Source: Flaveria trinervia (lineage: Eukaryota > Streptophyta > Magnoliopsida > Asterales > Asteraceae). Taken from it: a stretch of DNA of 64,000 nt. The position numbers were made by a program, and so were the translations under genes. Below the pieces are notes generated by a model. The model did not search any database and was not told the origin of the DNA. It worked only from the letters and a program-made list of their open reading frames with translations. Location of the stretch: positions 11,546,024 through 11,610,023 of the forward strand of contig CM046456.1 in assembly GCA_025506515.1 (NCBI GenBank). Reading direction: 5' to 3'. This document shows positions 11,603 to 23,680 of this stretch, piece after piece (the first letter of the stretch is position 1; each line of letters starts with the position of its first letter).

Positions 11603-13014
11603 TTATTTCTCAAACAGACGAGGGTAATGCTGCCTCATCTCCTCCTCAGTTTCCCATGTAGATTTGGATCCCTTCCTGTGCTTCCACTGTACACGCACAA
11701 GAGGAACCACTTTATTCCTCAGTCTCTTCTCTTTACGATCAATGATTGCCACTGGTTGCTCTACATAATTGAGCCTTTCATCTACTTCGATGTCTTCCAG
11801 TGGAAAAATCATGTCTTCATCAGCTAAGCACTTTCTCAAATGAGATACATGGAATGTCGGGTGGATTCCACTTAACTCATCTGGTAACTCTAATCTATAG
11901 GCCACCTCTCCTACTCGAGCAATGATTCGGAAAGGGCCTATATATCTTGGGCTCAACTTGCCCCACTTCCTGAATCGGATAATACCCTTCAAAGGTGAGA
12001 CCTTCAACATAACCCGGTCACCCACCTGGAACTCGATCGGTCTGTGTCGTTTATCGGTATACGAATTCTGCCTATCTTTAGCTGCCTTCATGAAGGCTTT
12101 AATCTTCTCAAGCTTCTCGGTCGTAGCCTCAATGACCTCGACGCTCCCCAATTCCTTCTGACCAATATCACCCCCAACAAACGGTGTTCTGCATCTCCTA
12201 TCGTATAGCATCTCGTGTGGTGGCATACCAATGCTAGCATGATAGCTGTTGTTGTACGAGAATTCAACTAACGGTAAGTGGTCATCCCAACTTCCCCCAA
12301 AATCAATCACACATGCCCGAAGCATGTCTTCCAATATCTGAATGGTCCTTTCTGACTGACCATCAGTTTGGGGATGATAAGCCGTGCTAATATGTAACCT
12401 CGTCCCCATGGCGTCGTGGAATTTCTTCCAAAATTTAGATGTAAACCGGGTGTCACGATCAGACACAATAGACACCGGCACACCGTGACGGGTTACAATT
12501 TCCTTGATGAATAGATCCACAACCTCTCAGATGAATATGTCTCGCGAATCGATAGGAAGTGAGCACTCTTCGTCAGACGGTCGACAATCACCCATATGAC
12601 ATCGTACCCTTTCGGAGTACATGGCAACTTCGTTATGAAATCCATGGTGATGTGCTCCCACTTACATTCCGGTATATCTAAAGGTTGAATCTTCCCATAC
12701 GGCTTCTGATGTTCGACCTTCACCTGTAAGCAAGTAAGGCACTTACTCACATACTCCACCACATCACGCTTCATACCCAGCCACCAATAATCTTTCTTCA
12801 TATCTTGATACATTTTTGTGGCACCAGGATGAATGGTGTATCGAGTCTTGTGAGCTTCATCCATAATCCTCACACGTAGATCCCCGAAACGAGGAATCCA
12901 CACCCGTCCAAATCGAGTTTTAACACCAAGTGTTTTTTCACCCAATTCCCCAACCAGACTTCTCATCCTTTCAGAGTTAAGATGATCTTCTTTCAGTGCC
13001 TCATCTTGAAACAT
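11603..13014 (-). pseudogene. Chromovirus integrase with chromodomain
   Basis: Two overlapping minus-strand frames (13014-12493 and 12520-11603) form one integrase with a frameshift near 12500. The first has the zinc-binding H-H-C-C domain (HKTRYTIHPGATKMY then CLTCLQVK) and the first catalytic Asp in HITMDFITKLP. The second has the next Asp in VSDRDTRFTSKFW and the Glu in QSERTIQILEDM, so the D-D-E triad is still readable. The last 60 residues (LVRVQWKHRKGSKSTWETEEEM) are a chromodomain, which in chromoviruses directs insertion to heterochromatin. The frameshift prevents a single product. Confidence 0.93.
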
Positions 13015-14373
13015 TTGACTTGCTTCATCACATTAGAGGTCATGATCAGTTGATATGCTTTCACCCAAACTGGCTCGGGCCTCTCCTTTCGGCTAAGAGC
13101 ATCAGCCACCACGTTGGCTTTGCCCGGATGGTAATGGATCTCACAATCATAATCTTTTATGAGCTCCAACCATCTTCTCTGCCTCATGTTCAGATCTTTT
13201 TACTCGAAGAAGTACTTCAAGCTCTTCTAGTCAGTGAAAATGGTGCACTTCGTCCCGTAGAGATAGTGCCTCCAAATCTTCAATGCAAAGACCACGACCG
13301 CTAGCTCCAAGTCATGAATGGGATAATTGACCTCATGAACTTTCAATTGTTGGGATGTATAGGCTATAACCTTCCCTCTTTGCATTAGCACACACCCCAA
13401 CCCTGAGTAGGAAGCATCTGAATAAACCACCAAATCCTCTCTTCCTTCGGGTAATGACAGAACAGGAGCTTGAGTCAACATTGCCTTTAACTCCTCGAAA
13501 GCCTGCTCTTGAGCTTGACCCTATATAAACTTTACATCCTTTCGGGTCAACTTGGTTAGTGGAGAAGCGATCTTGGAAAAGTCTTGAATGAACCTTCGAT
13601 AATATCCCGCCAACCCCAAGAAACTACGAATCTCGGATGGCATTTTCGAAGACTTCCATTGCATCACTACCTCTACCTTTGCGGGATCCACCATGATTCC
13701 ATCAGGATTCACCACATGGCCCAAGAATTAAACTTCGCGCAACCAGAACGCGCACTTGGAGAATTTGGCATACAACTTGTCCCTTCTTAATGTCTCCAAC
13801 ACCTCCCGAATGTGACCAGCATGCTCTTCTTTGCTCTTCGAGTAGATCAGAATATCATCAATGAACATAATCACTGATCGATCCAACATCAGCTGACACA
13901 CTTGATTCATCAAGTCCATAAGGCAGTTGGCGCGTTAGTTAGACCGAAAGACATAACGAGGAACTCGTAGTGTCCTTAATGTGTACGGAAAGCTATCTTA
14001 GGAATGTCTTGTTCCTTCACCTTCAATTGATGGTAGCTAGATCGTAGATCTATTCTCGAGAACCAACTGGGACCTTGGAGCTGGTCAAACAGATCATCAT
14101 TTCTTGGTAAGGGGTACCGATTCTTCACTGTCAACTTGTTCAGCTCTCGGTAGTCGATGCGCATTCGCATACTTCGGTCCGTTTTCTTTAAAAACAATAC
14201 CGAGCACCCCACGGAGAGATACTCGGTCGAATGAATCCCTTATCCATCAACTCCTGTAACTGGCTCATGAGTTCCTTCATCTCAGTGGGAGCTAATCGAT
14301 ATGGTGCTTTGGCAACGGGTTGAGCACCGGGTACCAAATCAATTTGGAACTCAATCTCGCGATCCGGTGGCAC
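12993..14373 (-). pseudogene. Chromovirus reverse transcriptase and RNase H
   Basis: Read in pieces on the minus strand. 14373-14188 and 14212-13976 carry the N-terminal RT blocks (RMRIDYRELNKLTVKNRYPL). 13919-13728 carries the catalytic FIDDILIYSKS box. 13724-13521 carries FLGLAGYYRRFIQDFSKIA, the thumb/connection region. 13481-13227 and 13187-12993 carry RNase H (VVYSDASYSGLGCVLMQ, then HPGKANVVADALSRK). Several stops or frameshifts separate these blocks, so no functional polyprotein is possible. Confidence 0.92.
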
Positions 14374-14492
14374 ACCGGGTAAGTCTTCCGGGAATACGTC
14401 CTAAAGGTCGCACACCATTGGCACCTCAGATAATTCCGGTACCGATGCGTCCACACCTTTTACGTAGGCGAAGTAGGCACTACATCCACGTC

Positions 14493-14949
14493 TCATGCAC
14501 TTCCCTGCCACCACCATCGAATCATCTTCGGGATCGTAGTAACGCGATCTCCATAAATAGTAACCAAACTCCCATCGGGCGCAACTAATCGAAACATTTT
14601 CTTACGACATACGATGTTTGCTTCATAGGTTGCTAACCAGTCCATCCCTAGTACTACATCAAATCCACCTAGGGGCATCACGTGTAACCTAGCAGCAAAC
14701 CTATGACCTTCTAGTTCTATGGTACAGTCCTCTATCACATCAGTAATTCTAGTGGACTTACCAATAGCGGTTTCTACATCGAATGGTTCATTGACATTTC
14801 TACTACTAACAGGCAACTTAGCACAGAAAGTAGTGGAAATAAAACTCCTGCTAGCATCGGAATCAACAATACAGGGGCACAAGTTTGGTTTACTAGAAAC
14901 ATACCTGACACAACGTCAGGATCCGCTCTGGCTTCCTCCCGGGTCATAG
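14493..14949 (-). pseudogene. Chromovirus aspartic protease
   Basis: The minus-strand frame starting at 14882 begins CPCIVDSDASRSFISTTFC. Retroelement aspartic proteases have D-(S/T)-G at this point; here the third residue is Asp, so the active site is probably dead. VVLGMDWLATYEANI further on is the second conserved protease/RT-linker block. Confidence 0.85.
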
Positions 14950-14971
14950 TGTAAGCTCTAGCACTTGCCCT

Positions 14972-17045
14972 CTACCCTCCTTCCTTTGGCTTCTTCTTCT
15001 CTGCTCCAGAGTTCTCCACCCTCGGCTTCTTACAGTCTCTAGCGATTTGGTCAGGCTGGCCACATCTGAAGCATACATTCATTCCCATCCTGCACTCACC
15101 GGTGTGCTCCCGTCCATATTTGCCACACCTTCTCAGCCCTGATCTTGACGACACCCCACGATCGTCCACCTTCACCTTCTTGTTGTTTGGAGTAAAACCA
15201 CCATGTCCAAACCTCTTCCCCTTCCAGCTCTTACCATCCCCACTCTCTTCTTTACCTCCACCACGGTCTCCCCTCGCTCATCATACAGCCTGCCCACCAA
15301 ATCCACCACCGATCGAAAGGTACCTGGCTAAGCAGCAATTAGGTGCCTGCGAATGTCAGCCGACAGTCCTTGGATGTACCTCTTGATCTTCCTTGATACC
15401 GGCATCACTTGATCCGGCGCCAACCTCGCCATCTCATTGAATTTAGTGGTGTACTGCTGGTGGGTCATGGTTCCCGCTTCAAGTTATAGGAACTCCCTCT
15501 CAACCTTGTCCATCTCCCGATAAGGACAGAACTCCTCAATAACCAACTTCTTAAACTCCTCCCATCGCATCTTCCTGATGGCTCTAGCACCCTCAGCTTG
15601 GGCAATATTGTCCCACCAACACAGCGCTGAATCAACAAAAGAGTGAGTTGCGAACTTCACCTTCTGGTCTTCGCGACACTCACTGATTTCCAAGACGGCT
15701 TCCATCTCCCTCACCCAGCGGTGAGCGGCAGCCGCATTGCCATTACCATCGAAGGTCGGGGGCTTACACCTTTGGAATGCCCCATAACTGCATCCTCCGG
15801 TTGCTGCCCCCACTACATCATCCTCCTCTTCATCAGACAACACAGCCTCAAGCTCTGGTTGTTCCTCCTCCCTTCTGCTTCCCTTGCCCGTTGATCCCAT
15901 TCTGTTGGATCAAGAAGAAGGCTAATGCAACTAAAACTATATCACTTAAGTTATTTTGGTGCTGCATGCAAATGCTTCTGAAGCTTATCATGGAACTTCC
16001 GAAGGTTGTAGAGTTCTTCCGAAGACAAAGGGAAAGTCCAACTTCCGAAGACAGAACTCTACTTCCGAAGACAAATGCATACTTTCGAAGTTCAAGACTT
16101 AGAAGAATAAAGTGAAGACCACTTCCGAAATATGATGAAAAGAAGAAGTCTCCAAGCCTTGAAGAAGTAGCCTCTTCCGAAGTATAAAGTGGCTTCGAAA
16201 GTACTTACACTTCCGAAGCCATTTAACCTTCGGAAGACACTGCTATAACCAGTGGACACAAGTATGGTCTCTGACACTTCACTGCAGACTTCTGATACAA
16301 CATGGCTTCTTCCCAAAGAGTCATGTTATCGATCATACTTTATTCCACTGTTTACCTTTTCATGATAGTACATGTTACCAACTTTAGTTGGTGACAAAAG
16401 GTAAGTCAGGGACATGTCCTGACTACCAAATCTCAGATAAGACTTTATCCGAGATACCTTAAACTATAGTCTTGTAGTATAGGCTTTAGCTAAAGGATCC
16501 CAGCTGGTATCAAAGTATATCCGGCTGTAGATAGTATTATATATAGGATCTCCTTGTAACTCATTGAGACACAGATCATCTTCTGCTTGTAAGAGTCTTG
16601 TATATTGAGTTGAGAATCAATATATAAAAGTATCTTGACAATTATCTTTCTGTGTTCTTAGTTACTTTCTATATTGTGATCAACTCTTATTGATTCTTAT
16701 CATACCCGAGTGTGATTCTAGGTGAGTTTGAGAGAAAAACATTATGTTTAAGTGACAAACACCGATCCTGCACTTTCTATTCTCCTTCTCCTTCCTCTCC
16801 TCGCCTCTCACAGCCTTGATGACTTCAGTCACTACAGACGGTAACGGTAAGACTGTCTGCATGACATGGTGTACCTCATTAGCAATCGCCTCTCTAGCTG
16901 AGGCATTCAAGCTAGCATTCTCGTTCTCTTCGCTCCGGCCATGGACCTCAGGGTTCTCATGGGTCGTCTCAGGAGTCTTAGCACTACTCCTGGTCATACG
17001 TGGATGACCTTTGCCTCGAGGAGTATTGGAAGATTTTCATCCAGC
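14972..17045 (-). pseudogene. Chromovirus gag, split by a solo LTR
   Basis: The N-terminus lies at about 17045-16778 (an ATG near 17045 is followed at the fourth codon by a stop; MTRSSAKTPETTHENPEV follows). The middle resumes at 15902 after the inserted LTR: GSTGKGSRREEEQPELEAVL and then GAFQRCKPPTFDGNGN and WVREMEAVLEI, the capsid region. A CCHC zinc knuckle is at about 15060-15100, CFRCGQPDQIARDC, in which the conserved His is Gln and the preceding Gly is Asp. These lesions and further frameshifts make it a pseudogene. Confidence 0.88.
15903..16772 (+). mobile_element. Sirevirus-family solo LTR inside gag
   Basis: Starts TGTTGGATCAAGAAGAAGGC and ends GATCCTGCA. It is the same family as the LTRs at 27277-28134 and 42977-43832, with the same CTTCCGAAG words, the same TATTATATATAGG TATA region (about 16536) and the same ending. 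The flanks are CATTC (15898-15902) and CTTTC (16773-16777), a 5-base duplication with one mismatch. No internal region remains, so it is a solo LTR left after recombination. The host gag frame continues on both sides. Confidence 0.93.
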
Positions 17046-17385
17046 CATCCTCTAACACGCTATAAGATTCAAACACTAACACGGTCATTCAAGGTAACAC
17101 TCAGTTTATGTCAAGTATAGTAAGTCCCTAATTACAGTGGCGAGTTGTGATTAGCCACTTACTTTACTCTTCATACCCCAAGCATTTCCTATCCTAGCTT
17201 AATCAGTATCTAAATCTACTAAGAGCACATAAATCAAATAGCATGCGCACATAATACCGGTTATCATTAAGAAAAGACATACCTGATGGCACGTAGCTAC
17301 TCGGGCTGACATCCCTCCATTTGTCCCATTTTCAGTTTAAGTTTAGGTTTTAAAAGTTTTATTCAACCCAATTCTCTTAAACTTT

Positions 17386-17398
17386 GGCTCTGATACCA
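17386..17398 (-). promoter_or_regulatory. Primer-binding site, tRNA-Met type (chromovirus)
   Basis: On the minus strand TGGTATCAGAGCC directly follows the 5' LTR, complementary to initiator tRNA-Met. This fixes the element orientation as minus. Confidence 0.9.
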
Positions 17399-17401
17399 AC
17401 T

Positions 17402-19442
17402 TGTAAGGCCTCGTTCCCGAAGACCTCACAGTTGGTCATTCAAGCATTAAATACCTTAAAACATTATAAGTATACAAACTTAAGCAACGGAATCCTTTTA
17501 ACAAAAACATTCATTTCATTAAAAGACAGTTGTTAAGCAATACACTATTGTTTAATCGATTACAAAGAACTGTTAATTGCATTACAAAACAATAGTAATA
17601 TGAAATAGGAATGAATGTCAGTCTTTCCATGCCGAGTAGCTTCACCCTCATGCCATCCTCAGCAATAATTACCTGCCAACTGAAAATGTATAAAAGTCAG
17701 CGTTGCTGAGTGAGTTCTAGTTTTAAAAGTAATAAAATACTTTATGTATGTTGTATATGAAAAATACTCTTCTATGAAATACAACTCTTTACTTTGTATG
17801 CAAGCACGCATTAACTATATGAACAGATACTGTTCGTTCTCTTTACTGTATGCCTTGTACGTTTTGTAATCTTTAATCTTTATCTTTCACTTTCTGTATG
17901 GACCAATGAGCAATACCCCGTACTGTATACGCGGTGGAAAACGGGTGATGGGCCATCTATATCCCTCAAAAGGGTTCTGTTTACTGTATTCAAGGCCAAC
18001 CCAATCACCAGGACACGCTGCAAAGGTCCTGCCAATCTTAATTGACTAGCCCCGTGTGCATTGTAGGGTAGCTAACCCGCAACGCGGTCGAGCTAACAAC
18101 AACATGGTCGTGTAACTCCTGTAAGCTTGCAAGACTTGTTAACATTTTATTAGTGTTCCACTTCTCCTCTTTATTGCCTTTTCTCTTTATTATTACAATA
18201 TACTTTACGCTACGATAATAAACATACCACGTAAAGTTACACACTATAAGTAATAATAATAATAGCAATAATAATAAGGAACAATCATAAGACAATCATA
18301 AGACAATCATAATCATGCATGAAACTCATCATTAATAAGCCCTAGTCAAACCTCAGTCAAAACCCTAAGAGCACAAACTCCCAAGAATTCTGTAATAAAT
18401 TCGAAGTGTTGGGCGCTTAGACACTATTTGGGCGCATGAGCCCTGTTTGGGCGTTTCATTACTATGCAGGCGCATCAGTCAACACTTAACTGCTTTAACT
18501 CTTAGGCGCATGAACAATTCAGGCGCATGGACACTATTCGGGCGTATGAACACTTAGGCGCATGGGTTATTCGGACGCATGGACACTTAGGTGCATGAGC
18601 CACTTGGGCGCATGGGCACTATTCGGGCGCATGGGTCTACACTTAATCATCCGACTAATATTTTTAGGTGCATGGACTACTGTTCAGGCGCATGGGATAC
18701 ACTTATCATTTCTAAGGAAAATTTCAGGCGCATGGGCTACTGTTTAGGCGCATGGGTTACACTTAAATTATTTTAAGGCGTTCCCAGGCATGAGCCTTAT
18801 CTAGGCGCACGAACCTTTTGTGTAACATGTTTCTAGGATGATTCAAACCCATTCGTCATACCTATTTGTTCTAAGCTTACTAGGGCTATTCTAAACATGA
18901 ACAACCTATAAGCATTTAAGAATCATCATCCAACATGCATAATACATATGGGTAAACATACATAAACATTTGAAAATCGTTTTAATACATTTTCAGCCCC
19001 AAAGAGAGTTTAAAACAAGTAAAACAGGGGTCTAGAACTCACCTGGTGCAACTTGGGTGTTTCTTCTTTCTAACCCGCTTGCAAATGAGTTTAAACACCT
19101 AAAAACACATCAACACACACACACGGACACACACACACAAGCATATAAGCACACAATCATGTAACTGAGTTAAAACCCGTCATAAACACTTAAAAACCTG
19201 AATTCAATTTCTCATCTTCTTCTTTTCTTCCGCCAAGAGTTTGCTCTCTTCCTTTCTCTCTCTCTCTAAATCCGAAGTGAAAAGTGATGTGAAAAGAGGG
19301 TGGGGGCCATGCCCACTTTTACACCAACTTTTCAAAGATTTTGTCCTTTTAGACACTTTTAGCCCCTCCATTGGGGCTTTATTACTTTTCTTTCTTTTAT
19401 TCTTTATTTCTTGATACATTTTTAAAATAACCGGGTGTTATA
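17402..19442 (-). mobile_element. 5' LTR of the chromovirus
   Basis: Partner of 9597-11563. The final bases read GTTATA instead of GTTACA, a single C-to-T change at the terminus. It retains more GGCGCATG units than its partner. Confidence 0.92.
18410..18815. repeat. GGCGCATG minisatellite in the 5' LTR
   Basis: Longer version of the array at 10612-10925, with an extra block (GGGCGCATGAGCC, GGGCGTTTC, AGGCGCATCAG) at its left end. Confidence 0.85.
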
Positions 19443-19535
19443 TTTTTAACGGGGTGGATTGAATCCTTATTTTGTTTGGATTTTATTATGCTATGGTTTT
19501 TGGGCTGCTCGAGTGCTTTCGTATTTAGCACCTTA

Positions 19536-19820
19536 GAGCATTCACAGGGGAATTATTAAAATATGTAAGTATCTTTGGTATATTATACGAAATGGTTTTG
19601 AGTGAAGAAGAAAGCAATATTATTGTGGATTTTTATATATGAAGAATCACTGTTAATTTCTTATAATTATTTAATATTTGTTAAAGTGATTATGAGTGGA
19701 TGAGAGATAAAAAAAATAATGATAAGTGTATAAAAGGTATTATTTAGTTGAAAAGGAGAGAGAAAATATAATGATTTTTAATGTAATTATATGGATAAAA
19801 ATAAAAAATTCTGAATGCTC
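19536..19820. mobile_element. Small MITE, probably PIF/Harbinger (Tourist-like)
   Basis: A 285-base AT-rich unit with terminal inverted repeats GAGCATTCA / TGAATGCTC and a 3-base duplication TTA on each side (19533-19535 and 19821-19823). TTA duplications and short TIRs fit Tourist-like elements. It has no coding capacity. Confidence 0.65.
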
Positions 19821-19842
19821 TTACACAAGCCATTTGAGCTTA

Positions 19843-20067
19843 TCTATACTACTATATAAAACATAAGGAGGATATAATTGTAATTTTATTTAAAGTGTAA
19901 GACACCTGAAATAATTTTTTAAGCACAATATACAAGTGTGTTATTCAATAGTTCCTAAATTACCTCATTAAGTATACTTCTATTAATAAATATATTATTT
20001 AATTCACTAAATTAAGTATTATCTTATTAATAATGCTTTTAAAATAATAATTAAATTTACACTTACT

Positions 20068-20115
<48 letters not shown>

Positions 20116-20882
20116 CTATATATTATAAAAATTAAGTATTATCTTATGATTATAAATAAGTATATAATTACTAAATATTACATAGTTATAATAATAATTA
20201 TTATTATTATTATTATAATTATAAAAATAATAATTATAATTATAATAATAATAATAACAATAATTTTAATAACACCCATATAAATTAATGTTTAAGTCAG
20301 GTCGGGTTAGATTGTGTTCTTCAATTGAGACTCGATGACACCAATCGCATCGTGCGGGTCAAACACTATATGATAAATATATATTTTAGAATGACAAGAT
20401 AGTAATTTCATTATTAATACACATTACTAATACATTATTTCATAATATGATATTATTTAGTTCACTTGTATTAAATTTTATTTTATTTATGATACTATAA
20501 AATGATATTTATATTTATATTTACTAATTATATTTTTATAACAAAATTATAGGGGCGTATTTTGAGTTTAATAATTTTAATATTTATGTTCAACATGTTA
20601 GTTAATGACATATAAATTTAATATGATTTGAAAATAATTACACTAATAACAAATATCATCATATTAATACTACTACTACGGTTAATAACAATAACAACAA
20701 CTATAATCTTTGAGTTATTATATTAGTTACAATATAATATCATGTATGTGCCATATTATAATATCTATAACAATTTAGTGTTCGATAATAGTATAATGAC
20801 AATATAATAATGGATTATTAAATCATGCATATATAGTTGAACTCACCGAAATCATGACCCAAAAGCACGGGTCTAACACTAG
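19843..20882 (+). mobile_element. Non-autonomous Helitron
   Basis: It begins TCTATACTACTATATAAA directly after an A (19842) and ends CTAG directly before a T (20883), as Helitrons do: TC at the 5' end, CTRR at the 3' end, insertion between A and T, no duplication. Just upstream of the end is a hairpin, GACCC-(8 bases)-GGGTC, seven bases before CTAG. The interior is AT-rich with a TA tract (20069-20114) and no helicase or Rep gene, so it depends on an autonomous partner. Confidence 0.8.
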
Positions 20883-21310
20883 TTTTTTTTAATTACAAAA
20901 TATCCTCTCATTGAACTTACAATATAACCATCTTGAATTCAAGTAAAACTTACCATATACACTATATACTTTTACTGTTATTCGAGTAAAAATTTTAATA
21001 CTTTTATTCTTTTCTTCTATTTTTAAAATATAAAATATCGTATATATCATTACGATGTGTTTATTTTTATCTATGTTTCGGCTAAAGTTTCATCCAAGAC
21101 CGAGGTATTTGTGATAATATACAAGTAATCAAAGATTAAATGTATAAGACATAAAAGTTGTTTCATTGTTTCTTTTCTTTACTATTATTTTCTTCTTACC
21201 ACTTTTAAAATATTACATTTCATATAATTATAGATTTCTTGTTGTGACTTGCTTAATTTTATCAATGTTTTGACATGAATATTATTCATTGTTTATTTTT
21301 ATCTATGTTT
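20883..21310. other. No gene; AT-rich, short direct repeat
   Basis: Noncoding. TTTATTTTTATCTATGTTTC occurs both at about 21059 and at about 21292, the second copy ending at the insertion point of the Tat element. Confidence 0.5.
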
Positions 21311-21315
21311 CGGCT

Positions 21316-23014
21316 TGTTGCTACACGAATCCTAATCAAGGGATTAAGACTTGAGAGCAGTGCAAGAATGGGGTTGTCACCGAGGATCAGGCTAAAACTT
21401 GGCTTTAATTTTGACTGTTGGGAAGCAGGATGCGGCTGGACTTGACTTCAGCTGAGCAGGACGTCAAGGATCCAGCTGGAGCTTAACCTGAACTTCAGTT
21501 GGGCTTGACCTCGGGTGAGAGGAGTATCTACGAGAAAAAGACAACACCGTGAGCCTCGCCTCGGGCAGAAAGGGTTTTCTCCCCGAGACCACACTCCGGC
21601 ATGAGAATAAGTACTTGTATTGGGAGGGATTTGAAGGGTAGAATTAATAAGTAAAATAGTTTATAATGAAAGTGTTATGAGAATACGAATGTGTATCTAC
21701 CCGTGGAAAGAAAGAGTATTTATAGTGTTGGTGTATGGGAACAATGAATCACATGGTTCTACTTTTGGAAGCATGTGGTCAATGATATGGGACTGAAATC
21801 CTCTAGCCAGGGGTTTTATGCCTTTTTGTTGCAAAGGGTTTCTGACTAGTATTAATGTGGTTTATCTTTATAGTTGACTTAGAGATTTTGGGGGCTGCTC
21901 TGACCTCCTGCCAATGTTTTGGCTTTATGCGTTTTATCATTTTGCGTTTCTTTTTTATTCTCTTGTAGCCAATGAATGGCTTCCTTGGTTACCAAGTTTT
22001 TGCGAAGGCTTTCATAAATGTTGAATATGAGGACTCACGATATTGTTTCAGTAATACCATGCCCAGCCGCGACTTTGGGCTTATTCGTCAGCCGCGATTG
22101 GACTCATCTGTAGTTTATGTAACACCCAACCCCTCGCATCAACAATATTGTCCGCTTTGCCCACGAGGAGCTCACGGATTTGCTTTTGGTTGCTCGGGTG
22201 AAAACTTCCCAAGGAAGTCACCCATCCCTAGATTGCTCCCACCTGAGCACGCTTAACTGTGGAGTTCTCCTCTCATCCACAGCCAATACGCCCAAAACGC
22301 GTTGTTGATGTTAAAGGTCAGACATTCCTTATGAACCAGAAATATCTCCTATCCACGGCCAATGTGGGATATGTGTGGGGTGTCACAAGCACCCCCTGTT
22401 TGGACTCATCGTACTCGATGAGCGCGAGAAGTCACCATCCTTGGTGAGGTGTGTCCCACACCCCTAACGGCACAGGAGTGGCTCTGATACCATTTTTGTA
22501 ACACCCGGCCCCTCGCATCAACGATATTGTCCGCTTTGCCCACGAGGAGCTCACGGATTTGCTTTTCGTTGCTCGAGTGAAAACTTTCCAGGGAGGTCAC
22601 CCATCCCTGGATTGCTCCCACCTGAGCACGCTTAACTGTGGAGTTCTCCTCTCATCCACAGCCAATACGCCCAAAACACGTTGTTATTGTTAAAGGCCAG
22701 ACATTCCTTATGAACCAGGAATCTCTCCTGTCCATGACCGATGTGGGATATGTGTAGGGTGTCACAGTTTAGGATCTGTCATGGTTTGGGGTCAGTCGTG
22801 GTTTGGGGTCAATCGTGGTTTGGGGTCCTTTCTTTATCAGCCACGGCTTAGGGCCACTTTCTGCTTCAGCCGCAGCTTGGGGTTGTATTTTCCTCAGCCG
22901 CAGCTTGGGATTGTATTTTCCTCAGCCGCGGTTCGATCTTGAATTTGAGTGAGTCGTGACTCAGTCTTATTGAGGCTCGATCTTTTTGTTAGCGTTAGGG
23001 GTGGCACCCCTTCA
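21316..23014 (-). mobile_element. 3' LTR of the Tat element (with Cassandra inside)
   Basis: About 1045 bases once the Cassandra insert and its duplicated target are removed, against 1034 for the 5' LTR. It has several copies of a GCCGCGGCTTGGGG-like unit at about 22050-22110 and 22770-22930, decayed to GCCACGGC, GTCGTGG and similar. Confidence 0.93.
22118..22766 (-). mobile_element. Second complete Cassandra TRIM, minus strand
   Basis: Two 270-base LTRs (22118-22387 and 22497-22766) with the 5S-like A-box and C-box segments in each (about 22190-22265 and 22570-22645, minus strand). The PBS reads GGCTCTGATACCA on the plus strand at about 22480-22492. A perfect duplication GTTTA flanks it (22113-22117 and 22767-22771). 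The homologous site in the partner LTR (about 49347) is unoccupied and has a single GTTTA, which proves the boundaries. Confidence 0.96.
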
Positions 23015-23025
23015 TGTCCCCCAGT
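23015..23025 (-). promoter_or_regulatory. Polypurine tract of the Tat element
   Basis: ACTGGGGGACA on the minus strand directly precedes the 3' LTR. Confidence 0.85.
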
Positions 23026-23455
23026 CTAATGTCATGGTGTCAAGCATGCCATTGGATTAATAATTGTTTCGTGTTTTGACGGTTGTACTTCCTTCTCATC
23101 GTTTCAACTTGATATGACAATTTTATTGACATCTTTCAGCCGTGACCCAAGTGCCGGACTTAGGTTCCATCGGTCATATCATGGTCCAACCTTTCTCGAG
23201 TTACGCACTTGTCCACATCAATCGTCCCTTGGTATGTTTTTCTTGAGTCGCGGCCCTATGGCCGCCACCTATTTCTTGGCTTCTGGGCCTTTGCCCTCGA
23301 GTCGCGCCTAGCCGCCGGATAGCTCTCGGCTTTTGGGCTTTTTCCCTCTAGTCACGGCCATTCACCTAACATGTGTTTCCTTGGCCTTCTGGCCTTTTTC
23401 TTGAGTTGCTCCCTTATAGGCGCCACTTTGTGGGCCGAGCCCCTAGGGCTTTCCC

Positions 23456-23463
23456 CTATAAAT
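23456..23463 (+). promoter_or_regulatory. TATA box for the antisense gene
   Basis: CTATAAAT is followed by a pyrimidine-rich leader (about 23475-23570) typical of plant 5' UTRs, and a GTAAGT-like donor (TCTGGTAAGTTC at 23575) suggests a leader intron. It lies outside the LTR, upstream of the plus-strand gene. Start of transcription would be near 23485-23495; this is inference. Confidence 0.6.
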
Positions 23464-23680
23464 CCACCCCAAGATCCCTTTCTCCACCCCCATTCCTTCT
23501 TCTTTCTCCTCTCCTCTTTTTCCCTTTGTTCAAGTTTCCTTCCACATTCTTTCATCCAAGAATACAAACTTTTCTGGTAAGTTCTTCAAACTATTTCTCA
23601 TCTTTCTTGTGTCCAATGGATTGTAGGAGTGATAGGAGTCTTCAAACATTTGTTATTTCTCAAGATTTCTTAATAACTTC

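Larger units (their letters stand above)
9597..19442 (-). mobile_element. Full-length Ty3/gypsy chromovirus (Tekay/Del type)
   Basis: Two LTRs of about 2 kb (9597-11563 and 17402-19442) start TGTAAGGCC and end GGGTGTTACA or, in the right copy, GTTATA. They enclose gag, protease, RT, RNase H and integrase with a C-terminal chromodomain, all on the minus strand. PBS (17386-17398) and PPT (11564-11578) are in the expected places for that strand. A 5-base duplication TTTTT flanks it (9592-9596 and 19443-19447); because it is a homopolymer, it is weaker proof than the LTRs. Many stops and frameshifts, plus a solo LTR inside gag (15903-16772), show it is dead. Without that insert it is about 9 kb. 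Confidence 0.92.

Noticed and set aside
19843..20882. LTR or hAT interpretation of the AT-rich unit
   Set aside because: No terminal repeats or duplication; TC start, hairpin, CTAG end and A-T insertion site match a Helitron.
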